NCBI GenBank assembly: GCA_963377175.1
Contig: CAUJNA010003294.1
Location: 1,417,001-1,481,000, forward strand
Source of the DNA: Effrenium voratum
Lineage: Eukaryota > Sar > Dinophyceae > Suessiales > Symbiodiniaceae
Direction of reading: 5' to 3'
DNA: 64,000 bases
Shown here one piece after another: positions 12,601-22,149 of the stretch. The notes under the pieces were generated by a model. The model was not told the origin of the DNA. It searched no databases and saw only the letters and a program-made list of their open reading frames with translations. Position numbers and translations under genes: made by a program. Position 1 is the first letter of the stretch, and each line of letters opens with the position of its first letter.

Positions 12601-15600
12601 TTGTCTTTTTGTATTGTCTTTTTTGGTTTGGCTATTTCAGGTGTCTTGTCGTCTTTATCTTTGTCAGGTTGTAAGCCAGATGATGATGACGTTGCACCTT
12701 GTGCTATTTCGGGAGTGTGCGAAGCATCATAACACTGACACACGCTAATGTTGCTGAACGCTCCATTCGCGCAGTTAAAAAGATGTTGGGAGACAGAATA
12801 AAAGCGACTGATAGAACTCGGACGAGTTTATTGCAAGCAGTCTTAAACAAGTATAATCAACAAATGACACACGGGACGACAAAACTTACACCTAATGAAG
12901 CACACAAAGACGAAAACGCTGTGGAAGCGAAGGCGAACTCATTAATGAAAGAGAAGTATTTACGAAAGTACCCTAAATTAAATGTCGGTGATAAAGTCAA
13001 AACTTATAACAAAGGAAAAGGTAATTACACATCAAGAAAAGAAACCACTTCAAAATGGAGTCAATCAACATACAAAATAACAAATGTAGGTCGTGATATG
13101 ATGCTTAATAAGTATTATGAAATTGAAGGTAATACCAAGAAATATAACAGACACGAATTTCTCTTAATAAATGAATAACATTATTTTAAGATAATGTTAT
13201 CAATTTGTATTTGTTAAATATCTATAACATACTTTCTCAACAGCATTCTGATAAGCTCTTTCTCTATGAATTCTATTACATTTATCGGTCCTTGAATGCT
13301 TTGCCATATTAGACTTACTTTTAATCATACATCCGCATCTTTCACATTCTAATGACTTATCATTTTCTATAAAATAATCTTTGAAGTATCCTTCTTCTTT
13401 GTATTTCTTGTTTAATACAACATTATATGTTTCTTACTTTCCTTTTCCTTTGCCTTCTTAATTTCTTCCTCTGTATCCGTGCTGAAGTCTGAAACTTCAC
13501 CCTCAATAGAATTCCACAACAAATCAAATTCATCATTTGTCATAGAAATTTTATTTTTATTGCCATCTACAATAAAGCAGGTCATTTTACGTAATATAAA
13601 ATACCATTATTTCTTTAAGTATATTTGTAAATTCTACTCGCTACTTTTGTTAAGTTCTTGTAATAAGGTTTTGTGCTTGGTTGATTTTAGAAGTCTTCTT
13701 AAACTGTCTCGTCTTATTGTCTCACCACATTCACAAATACAAGGTCTTGACGCCCACGCATTGATTTGTTGCTTGACTTTGTCAATGTTTTGTTCGTAGT
13801 AGTTTCTGTATTGTTGATGTTTTTTATCCTTGTTATTTGCTCTATATTCTTTGTCATATTCTTGTTTGATGCGTCCAGCAATACGCATATTCAATGTTGC
13901 TATGTCTCTAATGACTTGACCTTATCTGCGTTTCAATTGCTCTACATTTTCACACGGGCATTCTTCAACCAGTTCTATATAAAAATTATCCATACCAAGT
14001 TCCTTCATTTTACTATAGAGATTTAAACATTCAAGTCTGTTGTTCTTTACACAACTTCTATGTGCCTCAAATCTTTTATGTAGTGGTCTCACGGTTGAAC
14101 CAACATAGACATCATTATCAATGTTGTTTCTGATGCTATAAATTGTACCTTTTGAATAATCAATCTGTCCTTTTGTATCCATCTACCTATATAGGTAATC
14201 TACTCTTTAAAGCAAAGGTGATGTCCGTATGGCAAAGAATTAATACTGTCTCTGTAATAGCGTTTATTCTCATAGGCACTAAGCGATTGTTTTGTTTGTT
14301 GGATGCTGTATATTTGATGGGCTTTACTTCTTATGCTGTTGAATGTTATCGTGTCGCACTTATTGTTTTTCAATGTGTCATCATAAGAATTATATGTCAG
14401 TCCCTTCCTCACTTTATGTTTAACTATTCCTTTGCTCTTCTTTTCTTCTGTCTCTTCGTTATGTATCTTGAAACAGTATGATTTAGGTTTCAATGCTATA
14501 AAGTTTGCTATAATCTTTCCATCTGCTTCATCCTTAAAGCAACCAAGTTTCCTTTTGTTTGTTTTATCATAACATTTGTGTTTAGGGTCATAACCACTGA
14601 AATCCCTATAATCCCTAATGTCATTAAAGTCATCATATACATCTTCGGTTTTAATATGTAATACAAAACTGTCAGTATCAGTATATAACATTCTGATATT
14701 ATTTCTATATTTCGGTTTCATAATGTCATAGTAAAATGAATGCATATGTTGTTTTGATAAATCTAAAATACTCATTCCTACATATATTGGTTTATTCAAT
14801 TTAATTACACTTTTTGCTTTTTCAACTCCTATAAGATTTTCATTGATGATATGTCTGTAATTGAAATTTGGATTATTCACACATTTTTGGTAGCGTTCAG
14901 GTGTATCAACCAGCTCAAAGTCAATGTGTTCTCTCACATTTTCCATAGTCTTGCCGTATACAGCGTTGTTCATTAATTTGTACATATCTTTTGAAAAGTC
15001 GCTTGTAGCGTTCTTTCGCTTCTCTGTGTTAAAGTCAATCCACGGTTTCAACCATTGCTTGTGTCTAAATTCTATTACCTGTTTATTTTCTTGATTTTAA
15101 GTCCTTGTTTCAAACAGAATTTTAAAATGTCAATATGTAAAACAAAATTTTGTGTATCCATAACATTTAGTATCAACTTGTTTGTTTTCTCATCTTTTGG
15201 AGCATTATTAAAATGATATGCTTTGTAGGTTTCTTTCTGATAATCACTAAGCATATCTGCTGATACACTCATAATTTCTGGTGCTAATGGATAATCAGTA
15301 TGTTTGTCGGGCATTCTTTCGGATATTCTAAATCAACATCTAAAATATAACCTTTGCTGCTGTAATTACTGTCGTGATATTTAATGCCTTCTTCTGTGAA
15401 ATTATCTTTTACAAATCTTATTTTCTTGTATGGTAGTTTCTTACACATTGCCAGTCCATAAAGATTATTAGCATCTAAATAATTGTTTTGTTTCATCATA
15501 ATCATCACCCATATACTTATTATTAGCAGTTGCTTTTCTCATTGAAACCTGACACATACCGCCTCTTAGTCCTTGCTCTATCATTTTACAAACTTCTTCA

Positions 15601-18600
15601 TCGTGTAAAAGTTCAAGTTCAATTCCTGTTTTTAATAACATCGCGTCCCAAGCAAAGTTAGGTAATGTGTAGTAATGGGCGGGGTCTAATTCATAATCAG
15701 TTAAACATTGTTTTCTGAAATTTTCATATACATCGGTTAATAGTGATACATCGGTTTCTAAATATAAACCGTGATATTCACCGAGGTTTTTGATGTTAAA
15801 GTGCTTCCATATTAGTTTTGCTCTTTCATAGTCAGCATCGCTTGTATCTTCTTCACTTAATCTACTATAAAAATGTTTCTTTTCTGGTAGTTCAGTGTCA
15901 TTCAATTTATTGAAGTCATTACAATAGTCATAAGGATAAACTCCCTTTTCTGTCAGTAAAAATAAATCTTTTTCGTTTTTAATGTATTTGCCTTTGAAAC
16001 TGTATTTGAAATTTTCCTGCCAGTTGTCCCTTAATTTATTATCTTCATACTTTGTCCATTTAACCAGTTTATCTAATGATGATGACAAGAAACTGAAACT
16101 ATCCTTAAATTCAAGTCTGTTTAATGAAAATGTAATAAACTTCTCACTGTTCTGTGCTATTACTGATATGCTTTCTTTCTTTGTGTTTAGCTTTTCAAGA
16201 TTAGAAATTATTAGGTGAGCATCATAGTTTTTAAGATTGTGAAAGAATACTGGTCTATGAGATTGTTTAAAACAATAGTCTATATTGCATTTCATATGTG
16301 CCGCTCCTCTGTATAATCCAGTAAAGTGGCAATGGTCAGCAACTTGTTTTTTCGCTTCTACTCTGTTGTCAAAAGCGCGATTACATAAGAAACACTTCTT
16401 AGCTTCTAAATATTTAATTTAATCTAAATCTGTCATATCAATATCTTTTGACTCTTTCATTTGTTCCATAACATCATCTCTAATATTGTTTAATGTTTCA
16501 CAAAACTTATCAATACAATCTTCGCCTCTATATAAAAATGGTTTCATTGCACCACTGTAAGCATTAACAAGGTTAAGCATATAACCGCTGGGTTTATGGT
16601 TCTGATAAGTCTCTTTGATGCCTTCTGATGTTTCTGTTGTTAAACATTCAAAATCACCGTAAGTAACAAATGGCGCTTTCAGTTTCTTAAAATGCTTTTC
16701 AAACTTCATTGATGTTCCTTCTTCTGGCATTTTTGCTTGTTGAATTTCATTTGCCATGCAACCTTTTATTAAGTGAGAATTTAAGTTTTTCTGATTGAAA
16801 ACCGTGCTGACAGTAAATACAATGAAATATCTTTGTTTTGTGATTGTTGGTTTGACTACCCATTAATCTATTATAATCTTTTATTAAAACATGATGTTCG
16901 TTGTTGTTTTGTTCAATTCGTAACAAATTAATATGACAAGATGGTCTTTCAATTTTTGTTGTTCTGTCTGCTCTGATGGTTTGGTTCACATCTTCAACAT
17001 AAACATTAACTGATATAGATTTGTTATTGATTTCTTCAAAATGGTCTATGTCATCGTTGGATGCTGGAAAATTTACACCATCCCATTTAATTAGACTTTC
17101 AGTAGTTATTAATTTCTTGTAGTGTCTCATATGTTGTGGATGGTCTTTCTTGAAGACTTCATAAAATTTACATAAAACACAGTATTTAAAACATAACTCA
17201 TCTTCATTCTGTATGTTGATACATGCCTTTTTCTTTGAAATCCATTCTGGTAGTTCCATATATCTTCCTGCTCTGTTCGGATTGTATTTGTCGTAGTGGA
17301 TGGTGATTTTGTTAATCTTATTAATCTTCAATCCTGAGTGTTTCAAAGGTGAGTTTTCAATTTGTAGTTCAATATCTTTAGGTATATTTTCCAAGGCTTT
17401 TTCAAGTCTCCTACATTTAGAATGTTATATCTCCTGCTTCTCATATTGTGTTTTATTTGTACATCATTTTCATCTTTGGTAGATATTCCAAGCGTGTTTG
17501 ATGCACTGACAGTGTCTTCTGTTTCATCACCACCTACATTAACTTTATCAAACGGAACCTCAACATCAATCAGTAGTTTCATTGATTTTGCGTGTTGTAA
17601 AAACTCTGTTAGTTTCTTTTCTTGCCATAAAAGATATGTTAATCCTTTGTATTCCTTGAATGGTATGTTGGTTATTGAATATGTGTTGGCATATCCTTTC
17701 AATGCCGAAAATGTCTCTGATGTTTTTGCTCATATTTTTAATCTGTATTTCTGGATTGTTTTAATGCCTCTCATTGTGTTTGATGCTTTTTTTAGAAGAT
17801 TAAATCGTTTGAATCCTTGTGCGTTGCTGACTTGATTGAGTTTGTTTTGAAGTGATGTGGATAATGGTTTTTCTTTGTCGTTGATGATTAGTTTTTCAAT
17901 GGTTTGTTATTCTTCCCTGTTTTTATGGTTGCTTCTTTTCTGGATAACAAATAGTCAATTACTGAACCCGAACTGTATTCCCCTGCCATATATCTATACT
18001 ATATAAGGTATTTTCTCTTTAAGTAGTTTTGTTTATGTTTGGTGGTTATGGGATTGGGGTTGGGTTCAACATTGAAAACAGTCTGGTTTGAGCTCAACCT
18101 TGAAATGTTGGTTTGGGGATGGGTAGCATCATAAGCATCATAAAAAGTCACCAGCATCACCACTGCCATTCATCAACACTAATGAAATGATTTCCTCAAC
18201 ACTGATGAAATGATTTCCTCAACACTGATGAAATGATTTCCTCAACACTGATGAAATGAAGGTGGGGCGTTTGATGAAATGAAGGTGGGGCGTTTGATGA
18301 AATGAAGGTGGGTCTTTTGATGAAATGCCCAAAACAAACAATGACAAGCAAACTAAAAATACGTAACCCTCTATCCCCCAGAAAGCTTAAAAATTGTCTG
18401 AAACCCGAACCTTGAACATGTCAATATCTTAGACTGTTATTAAATGAAAAAAATGTAAAACAAATATATTGTAAAATACCCAAGAACACTTAAAGGGTTA
18501 ATGGGTATACTTATTATGGAGGAACAAAATAAGCGAAAATGTAGTTGGTGTAAAAAGTCTAACCCAGATGTAGAATTTACTGACAATAGAAAACTCTGTA

Positions 18601-20075
18601 ATGGGTGTGGTGAGAAAAGTAGAGAGAAACATAGACAGAACCGAGAAAAGGAAAGGCAACAGGCAAAGGAATATTATGAACGAAATAAGGAACACAAAAA
18701 AGAATATAACAAAGAATATCGACAATGGCGATATGAATGTCCCTGCTGTAAAGTTATGGTGACTTTTCATCACAAAGCAAGACATGAGCGAACTAAAACA
18801 CATCTAAACAACATGAATATAGTAAATGAAACAGAACCATAATTATCTATCATATTGTTAATTTATAATATGGTTGATAAATCCATAATCCTAACCATGT
18901 AAATGGTTAAATATCCTAACCTGTTTCATTATGAACAAATGTTTAACAAATCTGAACAAAAATCCTTACAATCCCTCTTGGTGTTTTACTGCTTGAAAAC
19001 TAACCCTGCCCCTGAAACTGAAAACTGACAATTCCCTGCCTTACACCCCCCCTAGTAACTATTTCCCGCCCCCCCCCCCCCGCCTTTTTTTTTTAAACAT
19101 CACCGGCTTCTCCGGACCCCAGGCATTCGCTCGGCATTCGCGCCTGGGCGCAGATGGCGCTCGAGCAGCTCCAGGGCATGGGCGTGCATGTGGGGGGCGC
19201 TGATGGTCGCCTGGTGCCCGATGGCTTGCGGCGCATCCGTGTAGGGGTTCCTCGGCGTGTAGTTGCTGCGATCCACCGAGAGCATGGCTCTCTCCACAGC
19301 ATCGGAGTGTATCACGCCAGCCTGGCATGGCTGGAAAAAGCAACAAAACGATTCCAAGGCGAATTGGTGGGAGAACTAAAAGGGAAAGCAGAAGGGCATA
19401 TGCAATAGTTTGGGGTCTCTCATTTTCAGACACACCCACATTGGAATTTGGCTGCGAGGCTGCCCAGCACAAAGAGCTGAACAGCAATGCAGTCCGCATC
19501 GTAAACAGTTCGGCCTATCAATGAATATTGTCTTATCCTTGACCGCCAACCTTACAAAAGATGGAATTCAAAGACTTGCCTTCAAGAGTTCCACCTAAAT
19601 CGTAGTGTGGATTATTGCGTTTGTGGACGAAACCCAGTTGGACGAGAGCCCAAGTGAAACTCCTTAAGGCACCATTGACTTTCTCCCAGGAATACGTGTA
19701 CGCATATGCCTATATATTATATGTATTGCCATTAGGGAGGTATTTCAAAGGGTGCGCTTGAATGGGGCACAGGGCTTGCAGCTTTGCCACGGGTGTCCTT
19801 AGCATACCACACAGCCATTGGAACTCTGCAGCTAGAAGCCCAAGACAAAACTAAACAATGAGAAAATACACAGCGCTGCGCTGAGCGCCAAGCAATTGCA
19901 ACAAGTCAGCTTTGGAAAGTAGTGGCTGCAATTCATTTGGATTTACAGTCCGTGATGGAACATAGTATTTGCTTTTTTAAGGAGAACCCCCCCAAAAAAC
20001 AAACGAACACACACTTGCCTTGCGGAGGTTTCGCACGAGCTCCGCATGGCCGGTGGCGGAACAACGCCACGCCAT
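7990..20075 (-). CDS. PCMT: Protein-L-isoaspartate O-methyltransferase (PIMT), split gene
   Basis: PIMT uses S-adenosylmethionine to methylate isoaspartyl residues in damaged cytosolic proteins, starting their repair. The exons I can place are 20019-20075, 19144-19321, 9502-9663, 9347-9396, 8919-8968, 8602-8655 and 7990-8028. They encode in order: [19 protein letters not shown]; the '[20 protein letters not shown]' substrate region; SAM motif [59 protein letters not shown]; and [16 protein letters not shown]. Phases match at each join up to exon 6. At least one exon between 8029 and 8601 is missing from my reading. The intron at 9664-19143 contains a whole Polinton-like element. Several introns open with GC (AAG|GC, CAG|GC). 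Family assignment is strong; whether the long intron is still spliced is unknown. Confidence 0.88.
8800..8872. repeat. (GGATG)n-type microsatellite
   Basis: Degenerate tandem GGATGGAT/GGATGTGGATGG units. It sits between PIMT exons 5 and 6, so it is intronic. Confidence 0.8.
9905..10598. repeat. Polinton left terminal inverted repeat
   Basis: It matches the complement of 18380-19064 with small indels, ending internally around GGTTCGGGTTTCAGACAATT. It contains a complete zinc-finger ORF, so both TIRs carry a copy of that gene. Confidence 0.88.
10135..10473 (-). CDS. Small zinc-finger protein in the left TIR
   Basis: 112 codons starting MGIIIMDEQ. An N-terminal CSWC...CNGC pair could form a treble-clef-like zinc site. 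A highly charged middle (residues ~35-75, rich in K, E, R and repeated [13 protein letters not shown] motifs) looks helical. The C-terminus has YECPCC...[12 protein letters not shown], a C2H2-like finger. Similar charged-linker plus finger proteins are found in Polintons and large DNA viruses, often linked to GIY-YIG nucleases. No molecular function is known to me. Its partner at 18501-18842 differs by only a few residues, and the reading frame is intact in both. Confidence 0.75.
   Translation of the reverse strand: MGIIIMDEQSKRKCSWCKKSNPDVEFTDKRKLCNGCGEKSREKHRQNREKERQQAKEYYERNKEYKKNNKEYRQWRYECPCCKVMVTFHHKARHERTKKHLNNMNIVTETEP
10836..11751. mobile_element. Direct-repeat-bounded unit carrying a tandem array, inserted in the Polinton
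   Basis: The unit is bounded by two identical 32-bp direct repeats (10836-10867 region and 11720-11751) starting GTTATCGTTTTTGGGG. The interior is GC-richer than the Polinton and consists mostly of a ~60-bp minisatellite. The same 16-bp start also bounds the unit at 22081-26847, and a monomer of the same minisatellite occurs there near 26530-26600. The family is therefore host-dispersed, not Polinton-specific. It interrupts the open frame of the gene at 10644-12283. Confidence 0.6.
10905..11640. repeat. ~60-bp minisatellite, about 12 units
   Basis: The unit includes CGCAACTTTGTAGTACAAGT, CTAGTACGCGAAGTACACTT and CCGCAGCTCCAGCTCGAAAA. Copies diverge by substitutions, and some are 40-45 bp short forms. 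Spurious open frames cross it on the minus strand. The fully repetitive 'spacers' exclude a CRISPR array. Confidence 0.9.
12397..12743 (-). pseudogene. Lysine-rich Polinton ORF, decayed
   Basis: A minus-strand frame runs [20 protein letters not shown], then [20 protein letters not shown] and [21 protein letters not shown] one-base shift at an A-run then continues as [20 protein letters not shown], after which more shifts and stops follow. The composition (K, D, P, S, T) suggests a disordered protein. There is no recognised domain. Its upstream end abuts the integrase remnant on the other strand, a likely rearrangement point. Confidence 0.45.
12727..13178 (+). pseudogene. Polinton integrase, C-terminal remnant
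   Basis: The open frame encodes [20 protein letters not shown], where the Glu corresponds to the last acidic residue of the DDE catalytic triad in rve-type integrases. [15 protein letters not shown] and a basic C-terminal region ([31 protein letters not shown]) like the SH3/chromo-like tail of Polinton integrases follow. The N-terminal zinc-binding domain and the first two catalytic aspartates are absent: upstream DNA is antisense to another ORF. This copy therefore cannot make a working integrase. It ends TAA at 13176-13178, convergent with the next gene. Confidence 0.75.
13200..13585 (-). pseudogene. Small zinc-finger gene, one frameshift
   Basis: ATG at 13585 opens [20 protein letters not shown] and an acidic stretch ([14 protein letters not shown]). 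Near 13430-13445 the frame shifts. The new frame reads [20 protein letters not shown] and then [18 protein letters not shown], a single finger, ending TGA at 13200-13202. Too short for a long uninterrupted ORF, but the coding sense on both sides of the shift is clear. Function unknown; the finger type resembles others in this element. Confidence 0.55.
13634..14182 (-). pseudogene. GIY-YIG endonuclease with C-terminal zinc finger, split by TAA
   Basis: Residues 1-86 carry the GIY-YIG fold: KGTIYSIRN...[19 protein letters not shown], with Tyr-rich strands, Arg on the helix, and a later Glu ([20 protein letters not shown]). A TAA at 13922-13924 interrupts the frame. The same frame continues [17 protein letters not shown], a linker-like charged segment ([20 protein letters not shown]), and [21 protein letters not shown], a zinc-finger end. 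GIY-YIG proteins of this layout are common in Polintons and giant viruses. Comparison with the usual linker suggests the stop replaced a Glu or similar codon. As read, only the catalytic half is translatable. Confidence 0.75.
14200..17989 (-). pseudogene. Protein-primed family B DNA polymerase (Polinton type), frameshifted
   Basis: Start ATG 17989 ([20 protein letters not shown]); stop TAG at 14200. In order the pieces show: Exo I YGDFECL (~16650); a zinc-like block CFLCNRAF...[15 protein letters not shown] (~16300-16390); Exo [13 protein letters not shown]; Exo III-like [10 protein letters not shown]; polymerase motif [10 protein letters not shown] (~15480); motif [17 protein letters not shown] (~14930); and motif C YTDTDSF (~14680). 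These are diagnostic of DNA_pol_B_2 replicases of Polintons. At least six single-base frameshifts (near 17910, 17400, 16760, 15495, 15305, 15070) and two stops (TGA ~17732, TAA 16419) break it, several at A-runs. All catalytic residues seen are intact. About 1,260 codons, typical for the family. Confidence 0.9.
18160..18335. repeat. Tandem AACACTGATGAAATGATTTC and GATGAAATGAAGGTGGGGCG repeats
   Basis: Three to four ~23-bp units are followed by about three ~22-bp units sharing GATGAAATG. It lies between the polymerase start and the right TIR of the Polinton, the likely promoter region of the polymerase. Confidence 0.85.
18380..19064. repeat. Polinton right terminal inverted repeat
   Basis: Complement of 9905-10598 with scattered substitutions and small indels. 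The outer end is followed directly by a C14-type run and a T-run that begin the remaining intron sequence before PIMT exon 2. Confidence 0.88.
18501..18842 (+). CDS. Small zinc-finger protein in the right TIR
   Basis: 113 codons, [20 protein letters not shown] onward, a near-identical copy of the left-TIR protein in inverted orientation. CSWC...CNGC, the charged [13 protein letters not shown] linker and the CPCC...[12 protein letters not shown] finger are all kept. Differences from the left copy are few and conservative, and neither copy has a stop or frameshift while most internal genes do. Both copies are read towards the outside of the element. Role unknown; a DNA-end-binding or regulatory role would be conjecture. 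Confidence 0.75.
   Translation: MGILIMEEQNKRKCSWCKKSNPDVEFTDNRKLCNGCGEKSREKHRQNREKERQQAKEYYERNKEHKKEYNKEYRQWRYECPCCKVMVTFHHKARHERTKTHLNNMNIVNETEP
19144..20075 (-). CDS. PCMT: PIMT exons 1 and 2 (N-terminal half)
   Basis: Exon 1 (20019-20075) has the ATG and 19 codons and ends AAG|GCAAGTG, a GC-type donor. Exon 2 (19144-19321) follows the acceptor ATGCCAG|GC, codes for [20 protein letters not shown] and continues through [20 protein letters not shown], the conserved '[10 protein letters not shown]' block of PIMTs. It ends CCCAG|GCGCG, giving the first base of the Gly codon completed by exon 3. Only about 80 bp separate exon 2 from the right end of the Polinton. Confidence 0.88.
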
Positions 20076-20199
20076 GGCTCGTTAGGCTGAGCCAAGCGCC
20101 CAAGCGCGCGGGAACAGCATAACAGGTCATGGAAGGCTCGCTTTGCGTGGGGCATGGCAAAGATTGCGGCACCCCCAAGTGCAATTCGCATGTACATGG

Positions 20200-20457
20200 T
20201 CAACTGCCGCGAAAGCGCATTTTGTCACTCCTTTCACTCGCCTCGGCTTCTTGTTCCTCGTCCTCGCTGGAGCTGTATGCCACCAGTGAATGACGTTGTG
20301 GCTTGGGCTTGGTCTGGAGCGCCTTCAAATACGAAGGCGGTCGTGGCTTCGGCACTTTGGCCACAACCACCGCTTCTGTGCCTGGCCAGGAAGGAGAAGG
20401 CAAGCGCAGTTGCACTGTTCCCCCGCTTTTCTCGGGCCAGCTCAAATTTTTCTGCAC
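20200..20457 (-). CDS. Probable 3'-terminal exon of an unidentified nuclear-type protein
   Basis: The frame ends TGA at 20200-20202, only 124 bp upstream of the PIMT ATG on the same strand, a tight head-to-tail spacing. It encodes a Pro/Lys-rich stretch (AKVPKPRPPSYLKALQTKPK), then SLVAYSSSEDEEQEAEASER, an acidic serine-rich motif seen in disordered nuclear proteins such as the PRCC type. I cannot name the gene. The true 5' exon edge is not fixed. It may be the end of the RRM-protein gene whose exons lie near 27.5-28.1 kb, which is a guess. Confidence 0.45.
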   Translation of the reverse strand: MQKNLSWPEKSGGTVQLRLPSPSWPGTEAVVVAKVPKPRPPSYLKALQTKPKPQRHSLVAYSSSEDEEQEAEASERSDKMRFRGS

Positions 20458-22080
20458 GCAATAAAGCCCCCATTCTTGGTTTCCAGATCTTGTGGGCTCG
20501 AGAGATTCTCTCTTTGGGCTGATTTAGGCAGCTTTTAATTTTTAGACTGTCATTTTTGTGAGCTGGGCTTTGGGATGGGCCATTTGGGGGGCTCCGGGTC
20601 TGACAGGGCCCCTTTCTTGTTGGGTTTTCCACAGCTGCGAGCGGGTGAACAAAAACATGACCAGCATCATCTTTGTTGAAGCTACTTGGAGGGAAGTTGC
20701 TGCCTGTCTTTTCGGATGCGGACAAGGGCCCTCGGCATCCACCAGCATCCCATGGTATCACGTGAGGCCGGTGCTTGGTTCTGAGTGTTGGCTTTGCACA
20801 GCTTAGCAGGGGCCTCCGAAATCCTTGGTCAAAGCTGACATTGTTTAGGGCCCGCATTTTGAGCCCAATATGTTCCAGTCTTGTTTTCCACCAGCCACAA
20901 CACAAACAACGCATTTTGTCTAGGCCGTGGTCTGAAAACAAGTTGGGCTGTGGATGTGCGAATGCACGTTTGGGTGGGATTCTGGTCATGATTAAACATC
21001 TTCATGGCTCAACATGGTTGTTGAACCGAGTTGAGAACAGTTCCAAGCACGTGCTTGAGATCTGCCCGACCATGGGACGGTGTGCCCAAAGCGCCGGCTG
21101 GCAACAGGATCGCCATGTTTGCTTCCCATAGTTCCTTTGGTGGGCCGTTTTGGTCCCTCAGGCGAGCTAGGCCTCACAGTGGACGGTGCTGGGGGATTGA
21201 CAGTACCAATAGGGCCATAGCTTGGGACACGTGCCCTTTCGAGAAACCTGACATCATTGCTAGCATTCTTGGGGAAGCGCGGCAGGTCACACCGAGCTCG
21301 AAAAAGGGCCAGGGACAATTGATTGTACACCCTATTGCTGATGCATGGCGTGGAGATATGCCAGCACGCACGAGCTTGTTCATGGCAAACTCACGCCTGA
21401 ACTCCATATGAATCATAATCCGAACCTGGCACAAAAAATGTGAACCCAGAACTAGAACTAGTTAACGGCCCCAACTATTTCCGGCTGGGACTGCCCCTTA
21501 CTAACCTTCATCTGCCCGGGTTTTGATTGTGACCCGTGACTGGGATGCTGTCCCTTCTTTGTGTGCCCCCAATCATCGCTCCGCAACAACTCACAAGAAC
21601 AGAATCGGAAGAGCCACATTTACGACAGTGGCCGCTGGCAATTCTGATCATTTGCACCTTCTATTCCCTGTTTGCGTCAGGGGCTGCAGCACAGAACGAT
21701 GCCCAGCTTTGACAATCCTCCGGGTATTTGCGCTATAACTAGAGGCGCTGACCGCCAAGTCGCCACGTACCAAGTTCAGGCAAAGGCAAAGCATGGCGAA
21801 ACTGGGAACAGGTCAGATCCAAAGCACGCAATGCTACGGGTTGCCTGTAGCATCTTGCCCGGTCCGCTAGCAACGGCAACTGGGCGCGATCGAATGCAAC
21901 CATTGGAGCGCACAGCAGTGCAAGATGTTGCTCTAAGTATTGCCATTGCAGTGTGCGGACTGCATAGCATAGTTTTGATCGCAAATGACCGAAACATCAC
22001 AACCAGCTTTAACTTGCATAAAAAAAAACACATGAGCGAGAGGCAAAACCTAAGACTACCTTGGGCGATTTCGAGCAACA
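20458..22080. other. No supported gene
   Basis: Open frames, including a 251-codon minus-strand one at 20234-20989, are mostly shadows of GC-rich sequence without motifs. The phrase GGCTGGGACTGCCCCTTACT, seen also near 4285, recurs at 21483, so a dispersed repeat is present. Otherwise it is probably intronic or intergenic. Confidence 0.4.
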
Positions 22081-22149
22081 CGTTATCGTTTTTGGGGCTT
22101 CGCTATATCGTTCTGCAATGTTTCAGACACTGGTGTGTTTATGTCAAGG

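Larger units (their letters stand above)
9905..19064. mobile_element. Polinton/Maverick-like DNA transposon, decayed, in a PIMT intron
   Basis: A sharply AT-rich block in a GC-richer host is bounded by ~690-bp inverted repeats. The outer ends read AAATAGTTAATAGGGGG and, on the complement of the right end, AAATAGTTACTAGGGGG. Trimming to AGTTA (9909 and 19060) gives the AG...CT-type termini described for Polintons. It encodes a protein-primed DNA polymerase B, a retroviral-like integrase tail, a GIY-YIG nuclease and zinc-finger proteins, a Polinton hallmark set. I see no major or minor capsid protein, packaging ATPase or protease, and 9.2 kb is short for the class (usually 15-20 kb). A 6-bp target duplication cannot be seen; homopolymer A and C runs border both ends. 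Confidence 0.85.

Noticed and set aside
9900..19070. A 6-bp Polinton target-site duplication
   Set aside because: Sequence next to the ends (A-run on the left, TTCCC and C-run on the right) shows no convincing direct repeat.
20234..20989. 251-codon minus-strand ORF
   Set aside because: A shadow frame of the probable terminal exon at 20200-20457; no coherent protein features.
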